From NCBI RefSeq assembly GCF_040096185.1, contig NZ_JBBMFF010000205.1:5666-69665 (forward strand): a stretch of DNA of 64,000 bases, in the 5' to 3' direction. The notes under the pieces are model-generated. The model had not been told where the DNA came from. It ran no database searches and saw only the letters and a list, made by a program, of their open reading frames with translations. This document shows, piece after piece, positions 55,736 to 64,000 of the stretch (position 1 is the first letter of the stretch; the number at the start of each line of letters is the position of its first letter). The DNA is from JAZOXB01 sp040096185. Lineage in GTDB: Bacteria > Bacillota > Clostridia > Oscillospirales > Oscillospiraceae. Position numbers and translations under genes: made by a program.

Positions 55736-58059
55736 CAGTCCGTCACCCCGTGCTTGACACGGTCGCGCTCCTCGGCGCGCTTGCCGTTGTTGAAGCGGTC
55801 GAGCGTGCCCACAAGATAGCCCGTGATGCGGCGGATACGCTCAAACGGCTGGTCCGGCGTCTCGCGGCGGCCGCAGCGCGGGCAGGTATCGCCAATGATG
55901 CCGTTAAAGCCGCAGACCGGGTCGCGGTCGACCGGGTGGTTGATGGAGCCGTAGCCGATACCGCACTGGCCCATAAAGCGCACGACCTTCTCGAATGCGG
56001 GCAGATTCTGCAGCGGATCGCCGTCCATTTCAATGTAGGAGATATGGCCGCCGTTCGTCAGCGCATGATAGGGTGCCTCGATGCGGAGCTTGTCAAAGGC
56101 CGAGATCGGATAATACACCGGCACATGGAAGCTGTTCGTGTAATACTCACGGTCCGTTACGCCGGGGATCACGCCGAAGCGCTTGGCATCCATCCGGACG
56201 AAGCGGCCGGAGAGGCCCTCCGCCGGGGTGGCAAGGCAGGAGAAGTTCAGGCCGCGGGCCGCCGACTCTCGGTCGGCACGGTCGCGGATGCGGCCGATGA
56301 TCTCAAGTCCGAGTGCCTGCGCCTCGGCGCTTTCACCGTGGTGCGCGCCGGTCAGCGCCTTCAGGCACTCGGCAAGGCCGATGAAGCCGATGGAGAGCGT
56401 GCCGTGCTTGAGCACCTCGCGCACCTCATCGTCCGGGCCGAGCTTTTCGGAGTCCAGCCAGACGCCCTGCCCCATCAGGAAGGGGAAATTGCGCACGCGG
56501 CGGCGGCTCTGGATCTCGAGCCGCTCGAGCAGCTGGCCGACGACAAGGTCGAGCATCTCATCAAGGCTGCGGAAAAAGGCCTCGCGGTCGCCGCGTGCCA
56601 GAATGGCGAGCCGCGGCAGATTGATGGACGTGAAGGAAAGGTTGCCGCGCCGCGCCGTGACCTCGCGGGAGGGATCGTAGGCATTCGCCACCACACGCGT
56701 GCGGCAGCCCATATAGGCGATCTCCGTTTCGGGATGGCCCTCTTTGTAATATTGCAGGTTGAACGGGGCATCCTGGAACGAGAAGTTCGGGAACAGGCGC
56801 TTGGCGCTGCAGCGGCAGGCCAGCCGGAACAGGTCGTAGTTTGGCTCACCCTCGTTGAGATTCACGCCGTTTTTCACACGGAAGATCTGAATGGGGAAGA
56901 TCGGCGTCTCACCGCTGCCAAGCCCGGCCTCCGTGGCGAGCAGCAGGTTTTTCATCACAAGGCGGCCCTCCGGCGAGGTATCCATGCCATAGTTGATGGA
57001 GGAAAACGGCGTCTGCGAGCCGGAGCGGGACTCCATGGTGTTCAGATTGTGGATAAGCGATTCCATGGCCTGATACGTCGCGCGGTCCGTCTCCTCTGCG
57101 GCGCGGCGGGCAGCGAATTCCTGCGCGCGGCGGATATCGCCCTCCACGCAGCCGAAGGCAGCCTTGAGCTGCGCCGCCTCGGCATCGTCATAGGCCTTTT
57201 GCCCGGCAAGCGCCGGAGTCAGGCCCTTTTCGGCCAGTGAAGCCGCAAAGCCCCGGAGCTGGGCATCCGTCGGCGTCACGCCGCACAGCAGCTCCAGCGC
57301 ACGGCTGAGGTTCTGGCGGTAGCAGGCGCGGTACGTCTTGGCGACGCCCTCGGCCATGGCATAGTCAAAATTCACGATGCTCTGGCCGCCGTGCTGGTCA
57401 TTCTGGTTCGACTGGATGGCAATGCAGGCCAGCGACGCATACGACGCGATGCCCTGCGGCTCGCGGATATGGCCGAGGCCGGTGGAAAAGCCGCCGTGGA
57501 ACAGCGAAAGCAGGTCGATCTGGCAGCACGTTGTCGTCAGGGCGTAAAAATCAAGATCGTGGATGTGGATATCGCCGCGCTCATGCGCCGTGGCATACTC
57601 CGGCTTCATCAGGAAGGACTCGGAGAACTGCTTGGCGGCCTCGGAGCCGTAGCGCAGCATGGTACCCATGGCGGTGTCGCCGTCGATGTTGGCGTTTTCG
57701 CGCTTGATGTCCGAATCGGCGGCATCCTTGAACGTGATCTCCTCAAATTTGCGCATCAGGCTGGAATTCACCTGCCGCGCGCGGCTGCGCTCCTCGCGGT
57801 AGAGGATGTAGGCCTTGGCTGTGCGGCCGTAGCCCTCCTGCATCAGCACCTGCTCCACAAGGTCCTGCACATGCTCGACCTCCGGCTCGCAGCCCTCCAG
57901 CTCGAGCATGGTCTCCACCTTGCGGGCAAGCGCGTCGGAGACGTCCTCCATGCCGGTCTGCCCGACACCGAGGAATGAACGCCAGATCGCGTTCCGGATC
58001 TTTTCTGTATGAAATTCTACGAGACGCCCGTCCCGCTTGCGGATCATTTTCTGCGTCAT
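55735..58059 (-). CDS. nrdD: Anaerobic ribonucleoside-triphosphate reductase
   Basis: 774 residues from ATG 58059 with AGGAG 7 nt upstream. Makes deoxynucleotides without oxygen. ATP-cone at about 1-95 (IRKRDGRLVEFHTEKIRNAI), the catalytic barrel with DLDFYALTTTCCQIDLLSLFH near 185, a zinc site near the C-terminus (CGFNGIIGDTCPRCGR), and the glycyl radical loop RRITGYLVGTLDRFN. A longer frame to 58398 crosses the promoter and NrdR boxes and is rejected. Confidence 0.95.
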   Translation of the reverse strand: MTQKMIRKRDGRLVEFHTEKIRNAIWRSFLGVGQTGMEDVSDALARKVETMLELEGCEPEVEHVQDLVEQVLMQEGYGRTAKAYILYREERSRARQVNSSLMRKFEEITFKDAADSDIKRENANIDGDTAMGTMLRYGSEAAKQFSESFLMKPEYATAHERGDIHIHDLDFYALTTTCCQIDLLSLFHGGFSTGLGHIREPQGIASYASLACIAIQSNQNDQHGGQSIVNFDYAMAEGVAKTYRACYRQNLSRALELLCGVTPTDAQLRGFAASLAEKGLTPALAGQKAYDDAEAAQLKAAFGCVEGDIRRAQEFAARRAAEETDRATYQAMESLIHNLNTMESRSGSQTPFSSINYGMDTSPEGRLVMKNLLLATEAGLGSGETPIFPIQIFRVKNGVNLNEGEPNYDLFRLACRCSAKRLFPNFSFQDAPFNLQYYKEGHPETEIAYMGCRTRVVANAYDPSREVTARRGNLSFTSINLPRLAILARGDREAFFRSLDEMLDLVVGQLLERLEIQSRRRVRNFPFLMGQGVWLDSEKLGPDDEVREVLKHGTLSIGFIGLAECLKALTGAHHGESAEAQALGLEIIGRIRDRADRESAARGLNFSCLATPAEGLSGRFVRMDAKRFGVIPGVTDREYYTNSFHVPVYYPISAFDKLRIEAPYHALTNGGHISYIEMDGDPLQNLPAFEKVVRFMGQCGIGYGSINHPVDRDPVCGFNGIIGDTCPRCGRRETPDQPFERIRRITGYLVGTLDRFNNGKRAEERDRVKHGVTD

Positions 58060-58075
58060 GACTGTCTCCTCTCGC

Positions 58076-58122
58076 ACACAAGATATGGTAGTACCGCGCA
58101 GGCACAAAACGCATATATCGTA
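58076..58122 (-). promoter_or_regulatory. Pair of NrdR boxes
   Basis: ACACAAGATATGGTAG (58076-58091) and AAACGCATATATCGTA (58107-58122) match the ACACwATATATwGTGT type; their centres are 31 bp apart, three helical turns, as is usual for NrdR. The second box covers the -10 element. Confidence 0.65.
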
Positions 58123-58145
58123 CTGCAAGTTCCGGTGTCTGTCAA
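58117..58145 (-). promoter_or_regulatory. Promoter of nrdD-nrdG
   Basis: Minus strand TTGACA (58140-58145), 17 bp, TACGAT (58117-58122). Confidence 0.75.
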
Positions 58146-58273
58146 GCGCGGCCCGGCTGAAATAGTGCACAAAAAAATCGGGGCCGTTTTCGGCAGACCC
58201 GCGATTTTCCGTATAATCTACGCACCGGGTGTGCATACTATCCACAGCATATGACAACAGGAGGGAAATCAAG

Positions 58274-58486
58274 ATGGACATGCTTGCGCTGATTCTGAGC
58301 ATCATCGGCTCGATCAACTGGGGGCTGGTCGGCATTTTCAAATTCGATCTGGTCGCCTGGATCTTCGGCGGCCAGACGGCCGTCGTCAGCCGCATCATCT
58401 ACACGATCGTCGGCCTCGCGGGACTGTGGTGCATCTCGCTGCTGTTCCGCCGCCGCCCGCTGCGCGCCGCAGAGGACGATGCATAA
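58274..58486 (+). CDS. DUF378 (YuzA-like) small membrane protein
   Basis: 70 residues from ATG 58274 with GGAGGG 9 nt upstream; TATAAT precedes it at about 58213-58218. Two hydrophobic helices separated by a short polar loop: LALILSIIGSINWGLVGIF and IIYTIVGLAGLWCISLLF. The NWGLxG segment in helix 1 and YxIVGLAGL in helix 2 are DUF378 hallmarks. Function unknown. Ends in a strong terminator. Confidence 0.88.
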   Translation: MDMLALILSIIGSINWGLVGIFKFDLVAWIFGGQTAVVSRIIYTIVGLAGLWCISLLFRRRPLRAAEDDA

Positions 58487-58509
58487 CCAGCAGAAAAACT
58501 GCACAAAGG

Positions 58510-58557
58510 CAGACTGCCGGACCGAGCCGCAATGGCCCGCCGGCAGTCTGTTTTTTT
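58510..58557 (+). terminator. Terminator after the DUF378 gene
   Basis: CAGACTGCCGG (58510-58520) pairs with CCGGCAGTCTG (58540-58550), then seven T; may also stop the converging permease transcript. Confidence 0.85.
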
Positions 58558-58561
58558 CGTT

Positions 58562-60604
58562 CTACCAGAGTAGTGCGGCCGCGACCGTCGGGACTACGAG
58601 AATGCCCGCCGCGATGAGCATCGTCTGGATGGTGCTGCGCGTTTTGCGCGACAGCAGCAGGATGACCGCCGCACCGCCTGCGCCGAGCAGCACATGCATG
58701 AGCGCGCGCAGCCCCAGAACGGTCCGGATGCGCCAGCCCGCTGGCACGCCGCTCAGCAGGGGCAGGCTGTTTGCCTGTGCGCCCCACTCCGGCAGTCCGT
58801 AGGCCCCGCGGACGGCAAGCAGGCGCGGCAGGAAGGCCGCAGTCACCATCAGGAGCACCAGCACCGCCGTGAGCAGCAGCTTGCGCCGCAGCACGCGCCC
58901 GTTCGCCCCGGCCGCCGTCTGCAGAACGGCAACGCCCGTCTCCTGCTCCATGGCAAACACGGCGGACAGCGCGACCGTCAGGAAGAAGAACAGCTTCGCA
59001 AGGTCCAGCAGGTCCTTCTGCACACCAAAGTAGCCTAGCAGGACGTTATAGCCCGTCTCATAGACATAGGACTGCCCCGGCTGCAGCTGCTCATACTGCT
59101 GCTTTGCCTTCTCAAAGCCGTCCTGCGCCCGCAGGGCCGAGAGAACGTCGCGCGCCATGAACTGCAGCGCATCCTCGTTGCCCTCCGTGATGCGGGCATA
59201 GTCCGCAAGCTCGTTCTGCAGCTCCGCAAAGCGGGCCGTCTCCGAGGCAAGATAAGCGTTCTTTTCCGGCGTCGGCTCGCCTGCCAGCTTTTCGGAATAC
59301 GCGCGGTAGAACCATTCGTCCGCATTGAAATAGGCCCGAAAATCGCGATAAGATCCGATCTGCACCAGCACGAACACCGCAAGCACCAGCAGCGCCCCGC
59401 CCGTGAGCAGAAGCTTCCGCGCCTCATAGGCCAGCAGCACCGTGTGCCGCAGGCGCGGCAGCGGCAGGCCCCGGCGCTGGCGCACCGGCTGGACCGCCTG
59501 CGTGCGGCAGAACACCACCGCGCCGCCGAGGCAGCCACCCACCGTCAGCAGCAGGAGCATAGCGGGAAGCAGCGCCGTCTGCCGGAGCGGAAGGCCAAAG
59601 AAATTCAGATAAATGCAGCCACGCCAGCTCTCCTCGACCTCGGCCGCACAACTGAGGCTGAGCAGCCGGGGCCAAAGTGAGCCGCGGCTGCCGAGCAGCA
59701 GGGCAAGCCCCGCGCCGCCGCCCGCAAGCAGGAACGCGGCCCACGCGCGGCCCGTCGTGGTGCACAGCAGGAAGAACAGCGCCCCCACGGCCCAACCCCA
59801 CAGGAGCTTTTCGCCCAAAAAGCACAAAAGCCAGCCAAACACCGTCAGCGGGACCGGGCAGCTCTGCATGCTGGGGATCGTCTGGATGGGGCGCGCCGGG
59901 TCGCCCAGCCCGAGGACGGCGGCAGAAACGGCCAGATTCGCGCCATAGAGCAGCACGACGCCCGCAAGCACCGTTGCCAGCATGGCGGCGGCCTTGCGCC
60001 AGTAGAGCGCGCCGTGGCCGCGCCGCGTCGGGCGCAGCAGCACCATCAGGCCCGCGCTGCGCTCTCCCGTCAGCAGGACCAGCCCCGAGACCGCCGCAAA
60101 CAGCAGGAGCAGCAGGTCCGTCAGCCGCCAGTCCAGCAGCACCTCCACGCCGTCCGGAAAGGACGGCTCCAGCCGCACGCCGAGCAGGGCGCTGTAGGCC
60201 GCAAGGCCCTTTTCCAGCGTGCGCTCGGCAAAGGGATCGGCAGAGAACAGGCCAAGGCGCAGCTTGGCCTCGGTCTCAGCGCAGAGGCCGCGGAGGTATT
60301 CGGGGTAATTTTTCGTCGCCTCGACCTCGTCGCGAACCGTGCTCAGCAGAGCATAGCGCCGGAGGTCCTCATCCGGCACCTGCATGATATCGACGTCCTC
60401 GCCGTAAATTCCGTTGAGCAGGGCGTCATACTCCTGCTCCAGCGTGTCCAGATGGGCATACTCCGCCCGGACGTCCGCGCGGGTGAAGCCGCCGAGGTCC
60501 TTGGTGCAGCGGCGGTAGAACAGCGCCGCATTCACCGCGACCGCCAGCGCGAGCAGGAGCATCACATAGCGGTTGCCCAGAATTTTCCGCAGCTCATAGC
60601 TCAT
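58562..60604 (-). CDS. ABC-2-type permease, two fused halves
   Basis: 680 residues, starting MSYELRKILGNRYVMLLLALAV, a typical ABC-2 N-terminus of one helix followed by a large outer loop (about 30-165). Helices lie at about 167-360 (for example LLLLLFAAVSGLVLLTGERSAG, AMLATVLAGVVLLYGANLAVS). A second similar half starts near 395 (LAYEARKLLLTGGALLVLAVF), again followed by a loop and helices to 680. The 'GERSAGLMVLLRPTRRG' and 'EQETGVAVLQTAAGANG' cytoplasmic turns match in both halves, showing internal duplication. Overlaps the ATPase gene by 4 bp. Substrate unknown. Confidence 0.82.
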   Translation of the reverse strand: MSYELRKILGNRYVMLLLALAVAVNAALFYRRCTKDLGGFTRADVRAEYAHLDTLEQEYDALLNGIYGEDVDIMQVPDEDLRRYALLSTVRDEVEATKNYPEYLRGLCAETEAKLRLGLFSADPFAERTLEKGLAAYSALLGVRLEPSFPDGVEVLLDWRLTDLLLLLFAAVSGLVLLTGERSAGLMVLLRPTRRGHGALYWRKAAAMLATVLAGVVLLYGANLAVSAAVLGLGDPARPIQTIPSMQSCPVPLTVFGWLLCFLGEKLLWGWAVGALFFLLCTTTGRAWAAFLLAGGGAGLALLLGSRGSLWPRLLSLSCAAEVEESWRGCIYLNFFGLPLRQTALLPAMLLLLTVGGCLGGAVVFCRTQAVQPVRQRRGLPLPRLRHTVLLAYEARKLLLTGGALLVLAVFVLVQIGSYRDFRAYFNADEWFYRAYSEKLAGEPTPEKNAYLASETARFAELQNELADYARITEGNEDALQFMARDVLSALRAQDGFEKAKQQYEQLQPGQSYVYETGYNVLLGYFGVQKDLLDLAKLFFFLTVALSAVFAMEQETGVAVLQTAAGANGRVLRRKLLLTAVLVLLMVTAAFLPRLLAVRGAYGLPEWGAQANSLPLLSGVPAGWRIRTVLGLRALMHVLLGAGGAAVILLLSRKTRSTIQTMLIAAGILVVPTVAAALLW

Positions 60605-61476
60605 AGCCCGTCCTCCGCGCCGAAGTAGTGCAGATACACATCCTCCAGCTCCGGCGCAAGCGGCCTGCAGGCAAAGGGCGGCTGCTTTTCCGCCAGCAGG
60701 CGCACGCGGATATGCCCCGCGTCGACGCGGGCGATGCCGCAGACCGTCCCGGCGGCCTGCGCGGCGGGCAGCTCGGACTCGGCAAGCTCCGCCTCCCAGA
60801 CCTGCCCGGCCAGCTCGTGCGTCAGCTCGGCCGGAGAGGCCTTGCGCAGCAGCCGCCCCTCGGACAGGAGCAGCAGCTCGCTTGCCACATACTCCACGTC
60901 CGGCACAACGTGCGTCGAAACGATCACGATCTTCTGCAGGGCGATCTCCGCGATGAGATTGCGCACCGCGATGCGCTGCCGCGGGTCCAGCCCGGCCGTC
61001 GGCTCATCGAGGATGAGAATGTCCGGCTCATCCAGAATGGCCTGCGCCAGCAGCAGGCGCTGCTTCATGCCGCCGGAGAGGCTGCGGATCGTCTTGCCGC
61101 GCACGTCGGACAGGCCGACCGCGCCGAGCGCCCAGTCGATGCGCTCCAGCGCCCGTGCGCGCGGCATGCGGCGCAGCGAGGCCATGTACAGCAGGAAGCG
61201 CTCCGCCGTAAAGCCCGGATAGAGCGTCTGCTGCTGGGGCATGTAGCCCACGCGGCCGCGGAAGGCCGCGCCGAGCGAGCGGATCTCCGCGCCGTTGAAG
61301 CGGATCTCTCCCGCCGTCTGGCGCAGGTTCCCGGTCAGGATATTCATGAGCGTGCTCTTGCCCGCTCCGTTCGGCCCGAGCAGGCCGTAGATGCCGCCCG
61401 TTAGCTCGGCCGAAAAGCCGATCAACGCCTGTTTTTTTCCGTAATTCTTGCTCAGGGCATCAAATGTCAGTTCCAT
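60601..61476 (-). CDS. ABC transporter ATP-binding protein
   Basis: 291 residues. Walker A GPNGAGKST, Q-loop in GYMPQQQTLYPGF, signature LSGGMKQRLLLAQAIL, Walker B ILILDEPTAGLDP, H-switch in VSTHVVPDVEYVA. CcmA/YhaQ-type exporter ATPase with a C-terminal extension of about 70 residues. It energises the permease encoded immediately downstream and is 20 bp after a lipoprotein gene. Confidence 0.93.
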   Translation of the reverse strand: MELTFDALSKNYGKKQALIGFSAELTGGIYGLLGPNGAGKSTLMNILTGNLRQTAGEIRFNGAEIRSLGAAFRGRVGYMPQQQTLYPGFTAERFLLYMASLRRMPRARALERIDWALGAVGLSDVRGKTIRSLSGGMKQRLLLAQAILDEPDILILDEPTAGLDPRQRIAVRNLIAEIALQKIVIVSTHVVPDVEYVASELLLLSEGRLLRKASPAELTHELAGQVWEAELAESELPAAQAAGTVCGIARVDAGHIRVRLLAEKQPPFACRPLAPELEDVYLHYFGAEDGL

Positions 61477-61496
61477 CGTCCATCTCCCCCGCCGTC

Positions 61497-62777
61497 TCAG
61501 CGGAACGCCGCGTCATAGTTGCTTCGGTAAAAGTCCTCTTTGCTGATGTAACACTGCTCGAAATCTCCACTCGAATTGCGCTTCAAGCCAGCGAAATAAC
61601 CGTTGCATTCACAATCCACGCCAAATGCCACTACATTCCCACCGCAGGTGTCCAGCTCAATGACTGATCCATCTGCGATGTCTACCGCCCATGCGCGGCA
61701 GATATCTTCCGTTCCGCAGATGGCGATCACATGCCCGTCAACGATCTGGTAGTTATACTCATCCCAATCCTGTTCATAGGTAAAGAGCTTGATTTCCGTC
61801 TGTTTCTCCAGATCATAGACATACAGACTGCGGTCGACCTGATACACAGCGTACTGGCCCCAACTTTTGTGCGGGTCGATTGTCCGGACATAGTTCTCCG
61901 ACGCATCCACAAGCGAGGTCTCCTCGCCCGTTTTGAGATTTCGGACCAGAAAGCGAATGCCAAGAAACTGCCGGTCATACTCGTCCGGGGACGTTCCCTC
62001 CGGCTGCTGCGCAAGCCAGTCTTCAAATTCCGGCGCATCTTCCGCCATTTCCAGCACACGGAAAACTGCAACGTCCCCCCAGACGTCATAGAGATCGTAG
62101 CCATTGACGTTTTCGAGGATCGTCGATACCTCTCCTGTCTGCAGATCGACGGAGACGAGGCTGCTCTCCTGCGCGACAGCTGTCAGCTGTACGCCATCCG
62201 TCAGCGCATAGGTCTCTCTGTTCACGTTGACATATGCTTTTCCAAAGGATACGCAGCGCAGCACACACCGGCATGCCTCATTCTCGTTTTCCGGCTCCCA
62301 GCTTGCGAGGGTCTGCAGCGGTCCACCCGTGAGCGGACGCGTGACGAGCGCCGAGGCTGTCTCGTCGTCCGTATAAACCATAGCATAGTAGTTTTCCCGG
62401 TATTCCACCAGAGACTGCAGGTCGCCGAAGCAGGCATTACAGGTGGGATCATTATGCCGGCAGCCGCTCTGGTAACATGGAACATAAGTCGTATGAGTCA
62501 CAGGGTCATATGCCTGAATGTAGGGATGTAAATACATATCCCACTGCCAGAACCCGCCGGTCGAAGCGGAGGCGGCCATATTGCCAAACGTTCGAATGTT
62601 CTCCTCCGGAACCGGATAAGTCGTAACAGGAATCTTCGAGTCTGTAACGATCGCACCCGAGGTCTCACCGCCCTGCTCCGTAGCCTCGTTCACAGGAGCG
62701 GCATAACAGCCGCTCAGGATCACTGCCGCAGCGGCGGCTGCAAGCAGCAGGCTCAGAATTCTTCGACTGGTCAACAT
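61497..62777 (-). CDS. Lipoprotein, propeller-like, paralogue of the next gene
   Basis: 426 residues from ATG 62777 with GGGAGGTG. Signal peptide with lipobox ILSGC (about Cys24). The mature part has a cysteine/histidine segment, YQSGCRHNDPTCNACFGDL (about 95-115), and then repeated 'YRENYYAMVYTDDE', 'YAVYQVDRSLYVYDLEKQT' and 'DGHVIAICGTEDICRAW' strands typical of beta-propeller lipoproteins. Strongly similar along its length to the gene beginning at 62806, including the C-terminal SKEDFYRSNYDAAFR. Upstream of the ABC ATPase/permease genes by 20 bp, so it may serve that exporter. Confidence 0.8.
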   Translation of the reverse strand: MLTSRRILSLLLAAAAAAVILSGCYAAPVNEATEQGGETSGAIVTDSKIPVTTYPVPEENIRTFGNMAASASTGGFWQWDMYLHPYIQAYDPVTHTTYVPCYQSGCRHNDPTCNACFGDLQSLVEYRENYYAMVYTDDETASALVTRPLTGGPLQTLASWEPENENEACRCVLRCVSFGKAYVNVNRETYALTDGVQLTAVAQESSLVSVDLQTGEVSTILENVNGYDLYDVWGDVAVFRVLEMAEDAPEFEDWLAQQPEGTSPDEYDRQFLGIRFLVRNLKTGEETSLVDASENYVRTIDPHKSWGQYAVYQVDRSLYVYDLEKQTEIKLFTYEQDWDEYNYQIVDGHVIAICGTEDICRAWAVDIADGSVIELDTCGGNVVAFGVDCECNGYFAGLKRNSSGDFEQCYISKEDFYRSNYDAAFR

Positions 62778-62805
62778 GGCCACCTCCCTTGTTTTGTAAG
62801 GCAGA

Positions 62806-64000
62806 TCAGCGGAACGCCGCGTCATAATTGCTTCGGTAATAATCCTCCTTGCTGATATAATACTTGTCACCGTTGTTCGAATCATGCGGTATGCCGACAA
62901 AGTAATCATTGCACTCATAATTCACCGAGAACGGCATTACATCTCCACCGAGGGTATCCAATTCGATCACAGACCCGTCTGTAACATCGATCACCCAAGC
63001 AAAACAGCGATCCTCCGTTCCGCAGATGGCGGACACATGACCATCCATGATTGAATAATTGTATTGCTCCCAATCCTGGTCATAAGTAAAAACCTCTTTT
63101 GCAGTCTGCCTTTCCATATCGTAGACGTATATGCTGCGGTCGACCTGATACACGGTATACTGCCCCCAGCTGACATACGGGTCCGCCGTCCATACAAAAT
63201 TCTCCGTCACATCCACGATCGTTTTCTCTTCGCCTGTTCTGAGATTTTTGGAATACAGGCGGAAGTTATAATCTTCTGACCCATCCCGCTTCACCGGCGT
63301 TCCATCCGGCCGGTCCGCATACCAGTCCTGAAAAACAGCGACATCGCCCCAGACGCCGTGCATATATGGGAGATATCCGTCCTCATCGGTCATATACTCC
63401 ACAAGCTCGCCCGTTTCCAGATCAAGGCTGCACTTACTGTATTCCTCCTTGACTGCCACCGCCTGCCCGTCCTCTGTCGCATAGGTTTCTTTTGACACCG
63501 TGAGATAAGCCTTCCCGAACGAAAGGCCATAGAAGCCACACCGGCATTCCTCATTCTCATTTTCCGGTTCCCAGCTTGCGAGGATCTGGAGCGGACCGCC
63601 GGAGACCGGCCGCGTGACAAACGCCGAAGCGGTTTCGTTGTTATAATAGACCATGGCATAGAAATTACCGCGATACTCTGCCAGCCCGGAGATCACCCCG
63701 CCGAAATTCGCCGTGCAGGAGGCATCATTGTGCTTGCAGCCCGCCTGATAGCAGGGAAAATAGGCCGTTTTCGTCGCCGGATCATAGGCCTGGATCGTTT
63801 TTGCATTGAACACTGCGCATGTCCAAAAGCCACCGGTCGAGGGAGACGGAACATATATGATGTTCGCCCGAACATTTTCCTCCGGAAGAGGGTAAGTCTT
63901 GATCTCTACAGGTTCTTCCGCACCGCTGCCGGAATTTGACTGCATGGTCTGCGAGGATGATAGAGTCAAGGGACCATCCTGAGCAGAATAACAGCCCGTA
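62806..64000 (-). CDS. Lipoprotein, propeller-like, 5' end beyond window
   Basis: The frame is open to the right edge; its first visible residues (TGCYSAQDG) are the lipobox, so only the signal peptide start is missing. About 397 residues are visible. CYQAGCKHNDASC (about 70-85 of the visible part) repeats the Cys/His motif of the next gene, and GGFW, SWEPENENEECRC, WGQYTVYQVDRSIYVYDME and SKEDYYRSNYDAAFR match it nearly word for word. A tandem duplication. Function unknown. Confidence 0.8.
   Translation of the reverse strand, partial: TGCYSAQDGPLTLSSSQTMQSNSGSGAEEPVEIKTYPLPEENVRANIIYVPSPSTGGFWTCAVFNAKTIQAYDPATKTAYFPCYQAGCKHNDASCTANFGGVISGLAEYRGNFYAMVYYNNETASAFVTRPVSGGPLQILASWEPENENEECRCGFYGLSFGKAYLTVSKETYATEDGQAVAVKEEYSKCSLDLETGELVEYMTDEDGYLPYMHGVWGDVAVFQDWYADRPDGTPVKRDGSEDYNFRLYSKNLRTGEEKTIVDVTENFVWTADPYVSWGQYTVYQVDRSIYVYDMERQTAKEVFTYDQDWEQYNYSIMDGHVSAICGTEDRCFAWVIDVTDGSVIELDTLGGDVMPFSVNYECNDYFVGIPHDSNNGDKYYISKEDYYRSNYDAAFR

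Overview
The window is GC-rich (roughly 60%) DNA of a Gram-positive anaerobe, most likely a gut Bacillota of class Clostridia in the Oscillospiraceae range. The evidence is S-layer homology (SLH) surface proteins, lipobox lipoproteins, a phenylalanyl T-box, IreB, anaerobic ribonucleotide reductase (nrdD/nrdG), an iscS-iscU-mnmA-iscR cluster, selenium-dependent molybdenum hydroxylase accessory genes (yqeC/yqeB), and AGGAGG ribosome sites with sigma-A promoters whose spacers are almost all 17 bp. Genus cannot be fixed from sequence alone. Both ends cut a gene: a FMN-binding/GLUG surface protein on the left and a lipoprotein on the right.

Layout. 1-4911: two large exported proteins, a predicted covalent flavoprotein and an SLH-anchored clan-CD-like cysteine protease. 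5195-7816: alr, a lipoprotein and nnrD, divergent from a T-box-controlled pheST pair (7907-11688). 11785-17112: ireB, small proteins, an NlpC/P60 hydrolase, an aldo/keto reductase-like ferredoxin protein, a DivIVA-type protein, tRNA-Arg and a lipoprotein. 17159-20564: a MITE-like palindrome and the Fe-S cluster genes. 20615-22800: tRNA-Ser followed by a 1-kb islet bounded by an 18-bp direct repeat, a truncated methyltransferase and a GNAT. 22866-30749: a five-gene operon (coiled-coil protein, FtsH-type protease, HdeD-like protein, heterodimeric ABC exporter), then TetR and a CmpB-like membrane protein. 31481-36205: a ModE-like regulator divergent from yqeC-yqeB-iclR-aguA-aguB. 36263-49292: the cobamide region. 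49328-55163: galM-thyA-folA, trxA-trxB, a homocysteine methyltransferase and an M29 aminopeptidase. 55244-58145: nrdD-nrdG with NrdR boxes. 58274-64000: a DUF378 protein, an ABC exporter and paralogous lipoproteins.

The most interesting unit is the cobamide region. A 2,396-residue SLH protein with two DUF4430 (transcobalamin C-terminal-like) modules lies behind a cobalamin riboswitch that ends in an intrinsic terminator. Immediately downstream on the same strand is an operon of a CbiR-like TIM-barrel enzyme, cobT, cobU, cobS, a short second CobU-like protein and a CobC-like phosphatase. Together they look like a system that captures corrinoids at the cell surface, cuts off the lower ligand and rebuilds the nucleotide loop. 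The capture and remodelling roles are inferences from domain families and context.

The window also holds several unexplained structured elements: two copies of a 65-73 bp palindrome, a string of short hairpins behind tRNA-Ser, a perfect 14-bp inverted repeat in AT-rich sequence, and two matching GTTAG-N6-CTAAC dyads in the leader of the SLH protease.
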